Part shown: piece after piece, positions 50,288-59,344 of the stretch
Layout of the letters: every line of letters starts with the position of its first letter
Numbering within the stretch: position 1 is the first letter of the stretch
NCBI RefSeq assembly: GCF_001969385.1
Contig: NZ_CP014796.1
Location: 2,373,501-2,437,500, forward strand
Length of the DNA: 64,000 nucleotides
Direction of reading: 5' to 3'
From: Salipiger profundus
GTDB lineage: Bacteria > Pseudomonadota > Alphaproteobacteria > Rhodobacterales > Rhodobacteraceae
The notes under the pieces: model-generated
The model's input: only the letters and a program-made list of their open reading frames with translations
The model's database searches: none
What the model was told of the DNA's origin: nothing
Program-made: the position numbers and the translations under genes

Positions 50288-51817
50288 ATGGCTCCCCTTC
50301 TGCAACTGTCCCGCATCGCCAAGAGCTTCGGCCCGATCAAGGCGCTGCGCGACGTGTCCTTCGAGCTGCGCGCCGGCGAGATCCACGCGCTGGCCGGCGA
50401 GAACGGCGCGGGCAAGTCCACCACGATGAAGATCGTCGACGGCATCCTGCAGCCCGACCGGGGCGAGATCCGCATCGACGGGAAGCCCACCCGCATCCGC
50501 TCGCCGCTCGAGGCGCAGGCGCTGGGTGTCGGCTTCGTCCACCAGGAAATCGCGTTGTGCCCGGACGTGAGCGTTGCTGAGAACATCTTCATGTCCGCCA
50601 CCGCCGCTCGGCGGGGCGGGATGATGAACTACGGCGCGCTCGAGAAGAAGGCGCGCAAGGTGCTCTCCGAGCTCTGCGACGTCGACCCGCGCCAGACCGT
50701 CGGAGAGCTGTCGATCTCCAACCAGCAGCTCGTCGAGATCGCCAAGGCGCTGACGCTGGACGCGCGCATCCTCATCCTCGACGAGCCCACCTCGGCGCTG
50801 ACCGAGGCCGAGACCGCGAAGCTGTTCCGGATCGTGCACCGGCTGAAGGCGCAGGGCATGGGGATCATCCACATCTCGCACCGCATGGCCGAGATCTTCG
50901 ACCATTGCGACCGGGTCACGGTCTTCCGGGACGGCGAATACGTCACCTGTCTCGACGTCGCGGACAGCTCCCCCGAGCAGGTGGTGAACAACATGGTGGG
51001 CCGCGAGATGTCGCACATGTATCCCGCCAAGGCCACGCGGGCGCCGGGCAAGCCGCTGCTCGAGGTCGAGGGCCTGTCGGACGGCGAGCTGCTGGACGAC
51101 ATCTCGCTGACGCTGCGCGAGGGCGAGATCCTCGGCATCGGCGGGCTGATCGGGGCCGGCCGGTCGGAGCTTGCCAAGGCGGTCTGCGGCCTGCATCCGA
51201 CGCGGTCGGGCACCATACGGCTTGACGGGCAGGACACCCGCATCCCCGATTTCGCCACCGCGCTCGAGCATGGCGTTGTCTACGTCTCCGAGGACCGCAA
51301 GGGCGAGGGGCTCTTCCTCGACCTGCCGATCTCGCAGAACGTCTCGTCGCTGCGACTTGGCCAGGTGTCCACGCGGATGGGGCTTGTCGATCGCGCGGCC
51401 GAGACCGAGCAGGCCGAGCGGCTGGGGCGCAGGCTCCGGCTCAAGGCCGGTCGTCCGGAAGACCCGCCCTCGACGCTGTCGGGCGGCAACCAGCAGAAGG
51501 TGGCGCTTGCGCGGATGCTGTCGGTGAACCCGCGCGTGGTGTTCCTCGACGAGCCGACCCGCGGCGTCGACGTCGGCGCGAAATCCGAGATCCACGCGAT
51601 CCTGCGCGAGTTGTCCGAGGCCGGCGTCGGCGTCGTGGTGATCTCGTCCGAACTTCCCGAACTCATCGGTCTCTCCGACCGGATCCTCGTCCTGCACGAG
51701 GGCCGGATCTCGGGAGAGATCGCCAACCAACAGGACATGACCGAGGAGGCGATCATTCACCTCGCCTCCGGTCTGGGAGTGGCGCGTGCTCCCCAGCTTG
51801 AAGGAGAACCCGCATGA
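50288..51817 (+). CDS. Sugar ABC transporter ATPase, two nucleotide-binding domains (RbsA-like)
   Basis: The 509-residue protein has two fused ABC domains. The first has GENGAGKSTTMKIVDGILQP, ISNQQLVEIAKALTLDARIL and ILILDEPTSALTEAE. The second has the degenerate P-loop GLIGAGRSELAKAVCGLHP, signature LSGGNQQKVALARMLSVN and VVFLDEPTRGVDVGAKSE. This is the CUT2 class, which imports sugars or polyols. Overlap with the permease gene (ATGA) marks one transport operon. Confidence 0.95.
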   Translation: MAPLLQLSRIAKSFGPIKALRDVSFELRAGEIHALAGENGAGKSTTMKIVDGILQPDRGEIRIDGKPTRIRSPLEAQALGVGFVHQEIALCPDVSVAENIFMSATAARRGGMMNYGALEKKARKVLSELCDVDPRQTVGELSISNQQLVEIAKALTLDARILILDEPTSALTEAETAKLFRIVHRLKAQGMGIIHISHRMAEIFDHCDRVTVFRDGEYVTCLDVADSSPEQVVNNMVGREMSHMYPAKATRAPGKPLLEVEGLSDGELLDDISLTLREGEILGIGGLIGAGRSELAKAVCGLHPTRSGTIRLDGQDTRIPDFATALEHGVVYVSEDRKGEGLFLDLPISQNVSSLRLGQVSTRMGLVDRAAETEQAERLGRRLRLKAGRPEDPPSTLSGGNQQKVALARMLSVNPRVVFLDEPTRGVDVGAKSEIHAILRELSEAGVGVVVISSELPELIGLSDRILVLHEGRISGEIANQQDMTEEAIIHLASGLGVARAPQLEGEPA

Positions 51818-52821
51818 CCGAGACCAGCCTTCAGAACGCCCCCGCGATGGCGAAGGGCGACACCCCCGGTGCCCTGAAGCGGCTGATGGGCATGCGCGAG
51901 ATGGGCCTTCTGTGCATCATCCTGCTGCTCTGCGTCGTGATGAGCTTCGCCTCGCCCTACTTCCTGACGTGGTCGAATTTCCGCACCATCTTCCTGAGCT
52001 TCTCGGTCGAGGGCATCGTGGTCATCGGCATGACGGTGCTGCTGATCGTCGGCGGCCTCGATCTGTCGGTGGGTTCGGTCGTCTGCTTCGCCATGGTCGT
52101 GGCGGGCAAGCTCTTCCTGATGGGCGTCGACCCGTGGCTGGCCTCGGTCGCGGGCGTCGCCAGTGCGGCGGCGGTCGGCGCGGCCATGGGGCTTTTCGTC
52201 ATCAAGGTCGGCCTGTCGCATTTCATCGCCTCGCTCGCGGCGATGGTGATCGTGCGCGGCGCCTGCCTGCTGATCACGCAGGGCACGCCGCTGTCGCTCT
52301 TCACCCTGCCGCCCGAGTTCAAGTTCGTCGGCCAGGGCAGCCTCTGGGGCATCCCGGTGGTGGTGATGATCTTCCTCGTGCTGGCGGTGTTCTTCGACTT
52401 CATGCTGCGCCGCTCGGCCCGCTTCCGCACGGTGTTCTACACCGGCTCGAACGAGAAGGCGGCGGAATACTCCGGCATCCGCACCAAGCGCGTGATCTTC
52501 TGGGTGACGGTGCTCTGCTCGACGCTCACCGGTCTTGCCGGCGTCATCTTCATGGCCCGCTTCGGCTCGGCCACGCCGCAGTTCGGCGTGGGCATGGAGC
52601 TCAACGTCATCGCGGCGGCGGTGATCGGGGGCGCGTCGCTCAAGGGCGGCCAGGGCTCGATCTTCGGCGCGGTGCTCGGCGTGGCGCTGCTGTCGCTGGT
52701 GACCTCCTCGCTGATCCTGCTCGACGTGAGCGTCTACATGCAGGACATGATCAAGGGCTTCATCCTGCTCGCCGCCGTGTCCTTCGACCACCTGATGAAC
52801 AAGCGCGGGGCCAAGGGCTGA
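51814..52821 (+). CDS. Sugar ABC transporter permease (RbsC-like)
   Basis: The 335-residue permease has about nine to ten helices with CUT2 signatures GIVVIGMTVLLIVGGLDLSV, GSVVCFAMVVAGKLF and the C-terminal AAVIGGASLKGGQGSIFGAV. Length is normal. The N-terminus has a hydrophilic leader (MTETSLQNAPAMAKGDTPGA). The stop overlaps the SorC regulator ATG by one base. Confidence 0.94.
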   Translation: MTETSLQNAPAMAKGDTPGALKRLMGMREMGLLCIILLLCVVMSFASPYFLTWSNFRTIFLSFSVEGIVVIGMTVLLIVGGLDLSVGSVVCFAMVVAGKLFLMGVDPWLASVAGVASAAAVGAAMGLFVIKVGLSHFIASLAAMVIVRGACLLITQGTPLSLFTLPPEFKFVGQGSLWGIPVVVMIFLVLAVFFDFMLRRSARFRTVFYTGSNEKAAEYSGIRTKRVIFWVTVLCSTLTGLAGVIFMARFGSATPQFGVGMELNVIAAAVIGGASLKGGQGSIFGAVLGVALLSLVTSSLILLDVSVYMQDMIKGFILLAAVSFDHLMNKRGAKG

Positions 52822-53801
52822 TGGGCATGGACGTTCAACCCGACATCGCCCAGATCCGCCGGATCTACACCGCGTTGACGCTGCATTACGTCGACGGGCT
52901 CACGCAGGCGCAGATCGCCGAGCGCACCGGGCAGAGCCATTCCACCGTGAACCGCATGATCAAGATGGGGCACGAGATGGGCATGGTCGAAATCTCGATC
53001 CGCTCGCCCTTCCAGGATCACCTCGCGCTCGAGCGCGAGCTGGCCGAGGTCTCGGGGCTGCGCGAGGTGGTGATCGAGACGACGGCCTCGGGCAACCCCG
53101 AGGCGGTGCTGGCCCGGGTCGGCATCTGCGCGGCCGAGCTGCTGGTCTCCAAGGTCCGGCCCGGCATGTCGGTCTGCCTTACCGGCGGCAAGGGCGTCAG
53201 CGCCTGCGTCGCGGGGCTGCGCAACGTGCCGCAGGTGAAGGGCGTGAAGATGGTGCCCGCCACCGGGCTGGTGCAGGGGCAGCATTACACCGACGTGAAC
53301 CATGCGGCCGCGACCATGGCGCAGGCCTTCGGCGGCGAGGCGGTGCAGATGCTCTCGCCGATGTTCGCCGAGACCGAGGACCAGCGCGAGATGATCACCG
53401 GCATGAAGACGGTGAGCCGCGTGATCGAGGCGGCACGCAGCGCCGACCTGGCCGTGGTCGGCATCGGTGGCCTGCGCGAGCGCGCGACCTCGTATTTCGA
53501 CCTGCACCGCGACGTGCCGGGGGAAGAGGGCGAGCTTTTCGCCTCGGGGGCGGTGGCGGAGCTGCTGGCGCATGTCCTCGACGCGTCGGGCCGGGTCACC
53601 GACTACACCCGCAACCGGCTGGTGGTGGCGATGGCGCCCGAGGATCTCGCCAAGATCCCGGTGAGCATCGGCGTCGCGGCGGGTCACGAGAAGGCGGAGG
53701 CGATCTGCGCCGTGGTGCGCGGCGGCTACATCAACACGCTGGTGACGGACGAGGCCACGGCCCGGGACGTGCTGGCGCGGCTGAAGGCGGAGGCAGCATG
53801 A
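52821..53801 (+). CDS. SorC/DeoR-family sugar-binding transcription regulator
   Basis: The 326-residue protein has an N-terminal HTH (DGLTQAQIAERTGQSHSTVN) and the SorC sugar-phosphate-binding domain (VCLTGGKGVSACVAGLRNVP, LAVVGIGGLRERATSYFDLH, VGIGG loop and C-terminal GGYINTLVTDEATARDVL). It is most likely the local repressor, relieved by a phosphorylated pathway intermediate. Erythritol operons of Brucella/Rhizobium also contain such a regulator (EryD). Start: ATG 52821 or ATG 52827 (MDVQ) are both possible. Confidence 0.9.
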   Translation: MGMDVQPDIAQIRRIYTALTLHYVDGLTQAQIAERTGQSHSTVNRMIKMGHEMGMVEISIRSPFQDHLALERELAEVSGLREVVIETTASGNPEAVLARVGICAAELLVSKVRPGMSVCLTGGKGVSACVAGLRNVPQVKGVKMVPATGLVQGQHYTDVNHAAATMAQAFGGEAVQMLSPMFAETEDQREMITGMKTVSRVIEAARSADLAVVGIGGLRERATSYFDLHRDVPGEEGELFASGAVAELLAHVLDASGRVTDYTRNRLVVAMAPEDLAKIPVSIGVAAGHEKAEAICAVVRGGYINTLVTDEATARDVLARLKAEAA

Positions 53802-55549
53802 GCGACCCGATTTCCATCATTTCCCCGATGAGCCGGGCGGAGCGGCTCGACCGCATGGACGGCGTCGCGCCGACGGTCCTGGTCATCGGCGGCGGCATCA
53901 ACGGGGCCTCGGTCTACCGCGAGCTGGCGCTGAACGGCGTGCCGGTGATGCTGGCGGAAAAGGGCGATTTCTGTGCCGGTGCCTCCTCGGCGCTGTCGCG
54001 GATGGTCCACGGCGGGCTGCGCTACCTCGAGAACGGCGAGTTCGACCTGGTGCGCGAGGCGCTCGACGAGCGCAACCGGCTGCTCGCCAACGCGCCGCAT
54101 CTGGTGCGACCGCTGCGGACCGTGGTTCCCATCGACTCGTGGGTGTCCGGCTCGCTGAACGCGCCGTTGAAGTTCCTCGGCCTGTCGCGGGCGCCGTCGC
54201 GGCGCGGGGCGCTGCCGGTGAAGCTGGGGCTGTCGTTCTACGACGTCTACACGCGCGGCAAGGGCGGGATGCCCAAACACGCGTTCCTGTCGGGCAGGGC
54301 CGCGCGGGCGCGCTTTCCCTTCCGCCCCGAGGTGCGCTGCGCCGCGACCTACTACGACGGCCAGATCAGCCACCCCGAGCGCATCGTCACCGAGCTTTTC
54401 GAGGACGTGGCCCGCGCCGGTGCCGAGGCCGTCGCGCTGAACTACCTCGAGGTTTCCGAGATCGGCGCCGCCGAGGTCACGCTGCGCGACCGCATCGACG
54501 GGCGCGAGATCACCATGCGCCCCGAGATCGTCGTCAACGCCACCGGCGCCTGGATCGACATGACCAACTGGCGCCTCGCGCCTGCGCCGCAGCCGATGGT
54601 GCAGGGCACAAAGGGCGCACACCTGATGCTCGATCACCCCGAGCTGCGCGAGATGCTCGGCGACGACATGGTGTATTACGAGAACACCGACGGCCGCATA
54701 TGCATCATGTTCAACCTGCACGGGATGGTGCTTGTCGGCTCGACCGACATCAAGGTGCCCGACCCCGACCGGGTGCGCTGCGAGGAGGACGAGCGCGACT
54801 ACATCCTCGACGGGCTGCGCTGGGTGTTCCCGGGGCTCGATGTCTCGCTCGATCACATCCGCCACGTCTTCGCCGGGGTGCGCCCGCTGCCGGTCAGCTC
54901 GGCGGGCACCACCGGCCAGATCCCGCGCGGGCATTTCAACGCCTGGGTCGAGCCCGAGGCCGACAAGGCGCATCCGCCGGTGCTGTGCATGATCGGCGGC
55001 AAGTGGACGACCTTCCGGGCCTTCGGCGAGCTCGCGGCGGACGACGTGCTGAAGCGGCTGGGGCGTGCGCGCCAGGGTGATACCCGCGCGCTTCCGATCG
55101 GCGGCGGTCTGGGCTTTCCCCGCGACCCCGAGGCGTGGGTCGGGCAGATTGCCGAGGAAACCGGCCTGACACGAAAGCGGGTTTCCGATCTGGTCACGCG
55201 ATATGGCACGCTCGCCGCACCGCTGGCGCGGCGCTTCGCCGGAGAGCGGTCACTGGCCGGCCTGCCGGGCTACAGCGTGGAGGAGATCGACTACCTGATC
55301 GCCGTCGAACAGGTCGAGACACTGGCCGACCTGGCGCTGCGCCGGACCACGGTGGCGCTTGGCGGGGCGCTCGACGGCGCCGCGCTCGAGGCAATGGCGG
55401 ACCGGCTGGCCATTGCCCGGGGATGGGGCCCCGACGCGCGCGCCCGCGCGCTGCGGGCGTTCCGCGAGAAGCTGGTGGCCGACCACGGGGCAGAGCCCGT
55501 GCGCGTGGGCCTGGAGGAGAGTTGCAAGGGGGAGGTTGCAGCACAATGA
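53798..55549 (+). CDS. GlpD-like FAD-dependent polyol-phosphate dehydrogenase
   Basis: The 583-residue protein has an N-terminal FAD-binding Rossmann motif (VLVIGGGINGASVYRELALN), DFCAGASSALSRMVHGGLRY with SSRLxHGGxRYLE-like glycerol-3-phosphate dehydrogenase signature, and a C-terminal domain (about 390-580). It oxidises a phosphorylated polyol, such as glycerol-3-phosphate or an erythritol- or other tetritol-phosphate, with electrons passed to quinone. It is longer than E. coli GlpD (501). In the Ery pathway an analogous enzyme (EryB) is found beside EryA kinase. Confidence 0.9.
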   Translation: MSDPISIISPMSRAERLDRMDGVAPTVLVIGGGINGASVYRELALNGVPVMLAEKGDFCAGASSALSRMVHGGLRYLENGEFDLVREALDERNRLLANAPHLVRPLRTVVPIDSWVSGSLNAPLKFLGLSRAPSRRGALPVKLGLSFYDVYTRGKGGMPKHAFLSGRAARARFPFRPEVRCAATYYDGQISHPERIVTELFEDVARAGAEAVALNYLEVSEIGAAEVTLRDRIDGREITMRPEIVVNATGAWIDMTNWRLAPAPQPMVQGTKGAHLMLDHPELREMLGDDMVYYENTDGRICIMFNLHGMVLVGSTDIKVPDPDRVRCEEDERDYILDGLRWVFPGLDVSLDHIRHVFAGVRPLPVSSAGTTGQIPRGHFNAWVEPEADKAHPPVLCMIGGKWTTFRAFGELAADDVLKRLGRARQGDTRALPIGGGLGFPRDPEAWVGQIAEETGLTRKRVSDLVTRYGTLAAPLARRFAGERSLAGLPGYSVEEIDYLIAVEQVETLADLALRRTTVALGGALDGAALEAMADRLAIARGWGPDARARALRAFREKLVADHGAEPVRVGLEESCKGEVAAQ

Positions 55550-57096
55550 CGGATTACCTGATCGGCGTGGATGCCGGAAACACGATGGTGAAGGCGGCGC
55601 TCTTCGACCTTGAGGGCCGGACGCTGGCCGTGGCCGCGCGCCAGTCGGCCACACTGCAACCGGCGCCGGGCTTCGTCGAGCGCAGTCCCGACGAGCTGTG
55701 GAAGGCCGCCGCCGGCGCGATCCGCGACTGCATCGCCCAGGCGGGCATCGACGCCGCCCGGGTGCGGGCGGTGGGCGCCGCGGGGCATGGCAACGGGCTC
55801 TACCTGCTCGACCGCGAGGGCCGGGGGCTGCTCGGCATCCAGTCGATGGACAGCCGCGCCGGGTTGCTGGCCGAGCGGCTGGCGCTGCGCCACGGCGACG
55901 AGATCCACCGCCGTGCGCAATCGCGCCCCTGGGCCGCGATGACGCCGGTGCTGCTGGCCTGGCTGGCGCAGGAACAGCCCGAGCTGCTCGACCGGGCGGG
56001 CAAGGTGCTGCTCTGCAAGGACGTCATCGTGCACGGGCTGACCGGGCACGCGGGCTCCGAGGTCTCGGACCTGTCGGGCTGCGGCCTGCTCGAGATGCCG
56101 GCGCTGGCCTATGACGACGGCCTGCTCGACCTCTACGGCATCCGCGACCTGCGCCCCCTGCTGCCCGAGGCGGCGCAGAGCGACGACGTGGTGGGCCATG
56201 TCACCGCCGAGGCGGCGGCGCTCAGCGGCCTGACCGAGGGCACGCCGGTCGTGGCCGGGCTCTTCGACGTGCTGGCCTCGACGCTGGGCGCGGGCACCAC
56301 GAAGGTGGGCGAGGCGTCGATCGTGGCGGGAAGCTGGTCGATCAACCAGGTCTTCGCCGACAAGCTGCCGGAGGAGCCGCGCGCGATCCTCGCCAGCGTG
56401 CTCGGACGCGATGTCTGGGTGAGCTGCGAGGCCTCGCCAACCTCGGCCGCCAACCTTGAGTGGTTCGTCAAGAACCACCTCGCCGACGAGGCGGCGGCCA
56501 CCGGCGAAGAGCCCTTCACCCTCTGCAACCGGCTGGCCGCGACATCGGACCCGGAGGGCGATCTGCCGTTCTTCCACCCGTATCTCTATGCCGGGCCGGT
56601 GCCGGGCGCGCGCGGCGGGTTCAACGGGATCGGCTCGTGGCACAGCCGCGCCGACATGGTGCGCGCGCTCTACGAGGGGGTGGCCTTCGGGCACCGCGCG
56701 CATTTCGGCATTCTCGATCCCGACCGGCGCTTCACCCGGGCGACGCTCTCGGGCGGTGCCGCCAAGTCGCCGCTCTGGGCGCAGATCTTCGCCGACACGC
56801 TGCAGATGCGGCTGCGGCTGTCGGACTGCGAGGAAACCGGCGCGCGCGGCGCGGCCATGGCAGCTGCGCTCGGCGCCGGGCTCTTCCCCGACTATGACGC
56901 CGCCGCCGCGGCGATGGCCGCGCATACCACCGAACTCGAGCCGGACCCAGACGCCGGTGCGATCCTCGACCGGCGCTACGCGCGCTGGTGTGCCTACCGC
57001 GATGCGCTGGGGGCCGTCTGGGCGCCCCAGCAGGCGGAGCTCGTTCCCTTCGAGCCCCGCGAGACGAAAACTCAGGAAAGGACTTCCCATGGCTGA
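55546..57096 (+). CDS. FGGY-family carbohydrate kinase
   Basis: The 516-residue kinase starts [20 protein letters not shown] with the ATP phosphate-binding motif, has [57 protein letters not shown] and the FGGY signature region [26 protein letters not shown]-x-NLEWF and GLFDVLAS are most like L-xylulose kinase (LyxK) and polyol kinases rather than LsrK. It phosphorylates the imported sugar or polyol before oxidation by the GlpD-like enzyme. It overlaps both neighbours. Confidence 0.92.
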   Translation: MTDYLIGVDAGNTMVKAALFDLEGRTLAVAARQSATLQPAPGFVERSPDELWKAAAGAIRDCIAQAGIDAARVRAVGAAGHGNGLYLLDREGRGLLGIQSMDSRAGLLAERLALRHGDEIHRRAQSRPWAAMTPVLLAWLAQEQPELLDRAGKVLLCKDVIVHGLTGHAGSEVSDLSGCGLLEMPALAYDDGLLDLYGIRDLRPLLPEAAQSDDVVGHVTAEAAALSGLTEGTPVVAGLFDVLASTLGAGTTKVGEASIVAGSWSINQVFADKLPEEPRAILASVLGRDVWVSCEASPTSAANLEWFVKNHLADEAAATGEEPFTLCNRLAATSDPEGDLPFFHPYLYAGPVPGARGGFNGIGSWHSRADMVRALYEGVAFGHRAHFGILDPDRRFTRATLSGGAAKSPLWAQIFADTLQMRLRLSDCEETGARGAAMAAALGAGLFPDYDAAAAAMAAHTTELEPDPDAGAILDRRYARWCAYRDALGAVWAPQQAELVPFEPRETKTQERTSHG

Positions 57097-57979
57097 TCTC
57101 GACGACATTCACGACGGCAAGGATTTCGCCCTCGGCACTCCCGCGAAGAACGAGCCGTTTTTCCTCAAGGGTGCGGGCGCCTACGACTGGGGGATGCAGA
57201 ACCGGCTGGCGCGCATCTTCCGCCCCGATACCGGGCGCACGGTCATGCTGGCCTTCGACCACGGCTATTTTCAGGGCCCGACCGCCGGGCTCGAGCGGGT
57301 GGACGTGAACATCGCGCCGCTGTTCGATCATGCCGACGTGCTGATGTGCACCCGGGGCATGCTGCGCACCTCGGTGCCCGCGTCGACCCGCAAGCCCATC
57401 GTGATGCGGGCGTCGGGCGGCAACTCGATCATGTCCGAACTGTCGAACGAGACGGTCGCCGTGGACATGGAGGATGCCATGCGGATGAACGTCGCCGCGA
57501 TGGCCGCGCAGGTCTACATCGGCTCGGAATTCGAGCACAAGTCGATCAACAACGTCATCCGCCTGATCGACGCGGGCAACCGCGTGGGGATGCCGACCCT
57601 CGCCGTGACCGGCGTCGGCAAGGACATGGCCCGCGACGCGCGCTACTTCGGACTGGCCACCCGCATCGCCGCCGAGATCGGGGCGCAATACGTGAAAAGC
57701 TACTACGTCGACGAGGGCTTCGAGCGGGTCTGCGCCGGCTGCCCGGTGCCCATCGTCATCGCCGGGGGCAAGAAGATCCCCGAGAAGGAGGCGCTCGAGG
57801 TCGCCTTCAAGGCGGTCGACCAGGGGGCCGCGGGCGTGGACATGGGCCGCAATATCTTCCGCGCGGGTGACCCGGTGGCGATGATCCAGGCCGTGAGCGC
57901 CGTGGTGCACGAGCTTCTGCCGCCCGAGCAGGCCTTCGAGATGTACAACGACCTCGCGCAGCGCAAAGCGGCGGCCTGA
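57089..57979 (+). CDS. lsrF: LsrF-like class I aldolase/thiolase
   Basis: The 296-residue protein begins [13 protein letters not shown] and follows E. coli LsrF closely: [80 protein letters not shown] and [20 protein letters not shown] with the catalytic Lys. LsrF acts in AI-2 degradation on a phosphorylated 5-carbon diketone, transferring acetyl to CoA. The rest of the Lsr set (LsrB, LsrK, LsrG, LsrR) is not recognisable, so it may handle a different phosphorylated intermediate here. It starts inside the kinase stop region. Confidence 0.88.
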   Translation: MADLDDIHDGKDFALGTPAKNEPFFLKGAGAYDWGMQNRLARIFRPDTGRTVMLAFDHGYFQGPTAGLERVDVNIAPLFDHADVLMCTRGMLRTSVPASTRKPIVMRASGGNSIMSELSNETVAVDMEDAMRMNVAAMAAQVYIGSEFEHKSINNVIRLIDAGNRVGMPTLAVTGVGKDMARDARYFGLATRIAAEIGAQYVKSYYVDEGFERVCAGCPVPIVIAGGKKIPEKEALEVAFKAVDQGAAGVDMGRNIFRAGDPVAMIQAVSAVVHELLPPEQAFEMYNDLAQRKAAA

Positions 57980-59193
57980 TGTCCGATGTCGAGATGAAGG
58001 CGTCGGCCGACGAGCTGTTGGCCGACCGCGTCGAAAGCTCCCGCGCGCTCGGGGGCAACCCCGAGTTCTGCATGCACGGCGGCGGCAACACCAGCGTCAA
58101 GGTCGAGCGCGCCGGCAAGCGCGTGATGCACGTCAAGGGTAGCGGCTGGGATCTTGCCACGATCGAGGCGGAGGGCCTGCCGGGCCTCTGGCTCGATCCG
58201 CTCTACACCGTTCAGGACGGCACGCGGCTCAGCGACACCGAGATGGTGCGCTTCCTGCGGTCGCATCTGCTCGATGACGGGGCGCCCAACCCCTCGGTCG
58301 AGACCTTGCTGCACGCCTACCTGCCGGCGCGCTTCGTCGACCACGGCCACGCCTCGGCGGTGCTGGCCATCGCCGACCAGCCCGAGGCCCGGCAGCGCGA
58401 GATCGTGGCCGACCTCTTCGGGGACGGCATCGCCTTTCTGCCGTATGTCTTCCCGGGCTTCGACCTGTCGATCGAGGGCGCGCGCCTTGCGGCGGCGCAC
58501 CCCGGGGCCACGGGCATGTGGCTGGCCCACCACGGGCTTTTCACATGGGGCGAGACCGCCGACGAGAGCCTCGACCGGTTCGGCCGGGCGGTGCGCGCCT
58601 GCGAGGACTTTCTGGCCAAGGCCGATGCGGCGCTGGTGCCGCCGACCGAAAGGCAGGGCAACCCGGCGCTCGACGCCGTGGCCGACCGGCTGGTCGCGTG
58701 TCTCGCGGGGCAGGGGCCCTTTGCCGGCGGGGTGCACGTGGACGCGCGCGGTGCCGGTCCGCTGCCGGAGCTGAGCGCGCGGGAGGGCATGGCCGACGCG
58801 GTGTCGCGCGGGACGATCACGCCGGACCACGTGATCCGGATCAAGCCCTGGCCGCTGGTCGTGGCGCCGGACGCGCCGAAGGCCGCGCTTTTCGAGAGCC
58901 TCGACCGGTTCGCCTCCCGCTACCGCGCGTATTTCGACGAGAACGCTCCGAGGGCGCCGGAGCCGCTCACCATGCTCGACGTGCTGCCGCGCGTGGCCTT
59001 CGTGCCGGGCGCAGGCATCATCGGGCTGGGCCGGACGCCGAAGGAGGCCGCGATCCATGCCGACCTGGCTGAGCAGAACCTGCGCGTCGTGGCTTCGGCC
59101 GAGGCTTTCGGGACCTACACGCCGATCCCGCGGCACGAGCAGTTCCTGATCGAATACTGGGAGCTCGAACAGGCCAAGCTGCGCGGCAGCTGA
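57979..59193 (+). CDS. Class II aldolase, stand-alone aldolase module (RhaD/YuxG-type without dehydrogenase domain)
   Basis: The 404-residue protein has zinc ligands HGHASAVLAIAD (HxH) and HHGLFTWGETADE, and the N-terminal NPEFCMHGGGNTSVKVERAG motif of class II aldolases. It resembles the aldolase half of bifunctional rhamnulose-phosphate aldolase/short-chain dehydrogenases, including the linker LPRVAFVPGAGIIGLGRTP and EYWELEQAKLRGS, but ends exactly where the SDR domain would begin. It probably cleaves a ketose-phosphate to a glycolytic fragment. It overlaps the lsrF-like gene by one base and closes the operon. Confidence 0.9.
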   Translation: MSDVEMKASADELLADRVESSRALGGNPEFCMHGGGNTSVKVERAGKRVMHVKGSGWDLATIEAEGLPGLWLDPLYTVQDGTRLSDTEMVRFLRSHLLDDGAPNPSVETLLHAYLPARFVDHGHASAVLAIADQPEARQREIVADLFGDGIAFLPYVFPGFDLSIEGARLAAAHPGATGMWLAHHGLFTWGETADESLDRFGRAVRACEDFLAKADAALVPPTERQGNPALDAVADRLVACLAGQGPFAGGVHVDARGAGPLPELSAREGMADAVSRGTITPDHVIRIKPWPLVVAPDAPKAALFESLDRFASRYRAYFDENAPRAPEPLTMLDVLPRVAFVPGAGIIGLGRTPKEAAIHADLAEQNLRVVASAEAFGTYTPIPRHEQFLIEYWELEQAKLRGS

Positions 59194-59344
59194 CGCGCGG
59201 CTTGCAGGGCGGGCAGCATCGGGGCGGGGACGGGCCGACCGTTTCCGCCGCCCTGGTGCGGCCCGCGATCCCGGCATCGGCAGGGCCGGACGCGGCCCCC
59301 GAGATGCACGCAGTGGCCCGCGTATCGCCGGACCACAGACGTCC

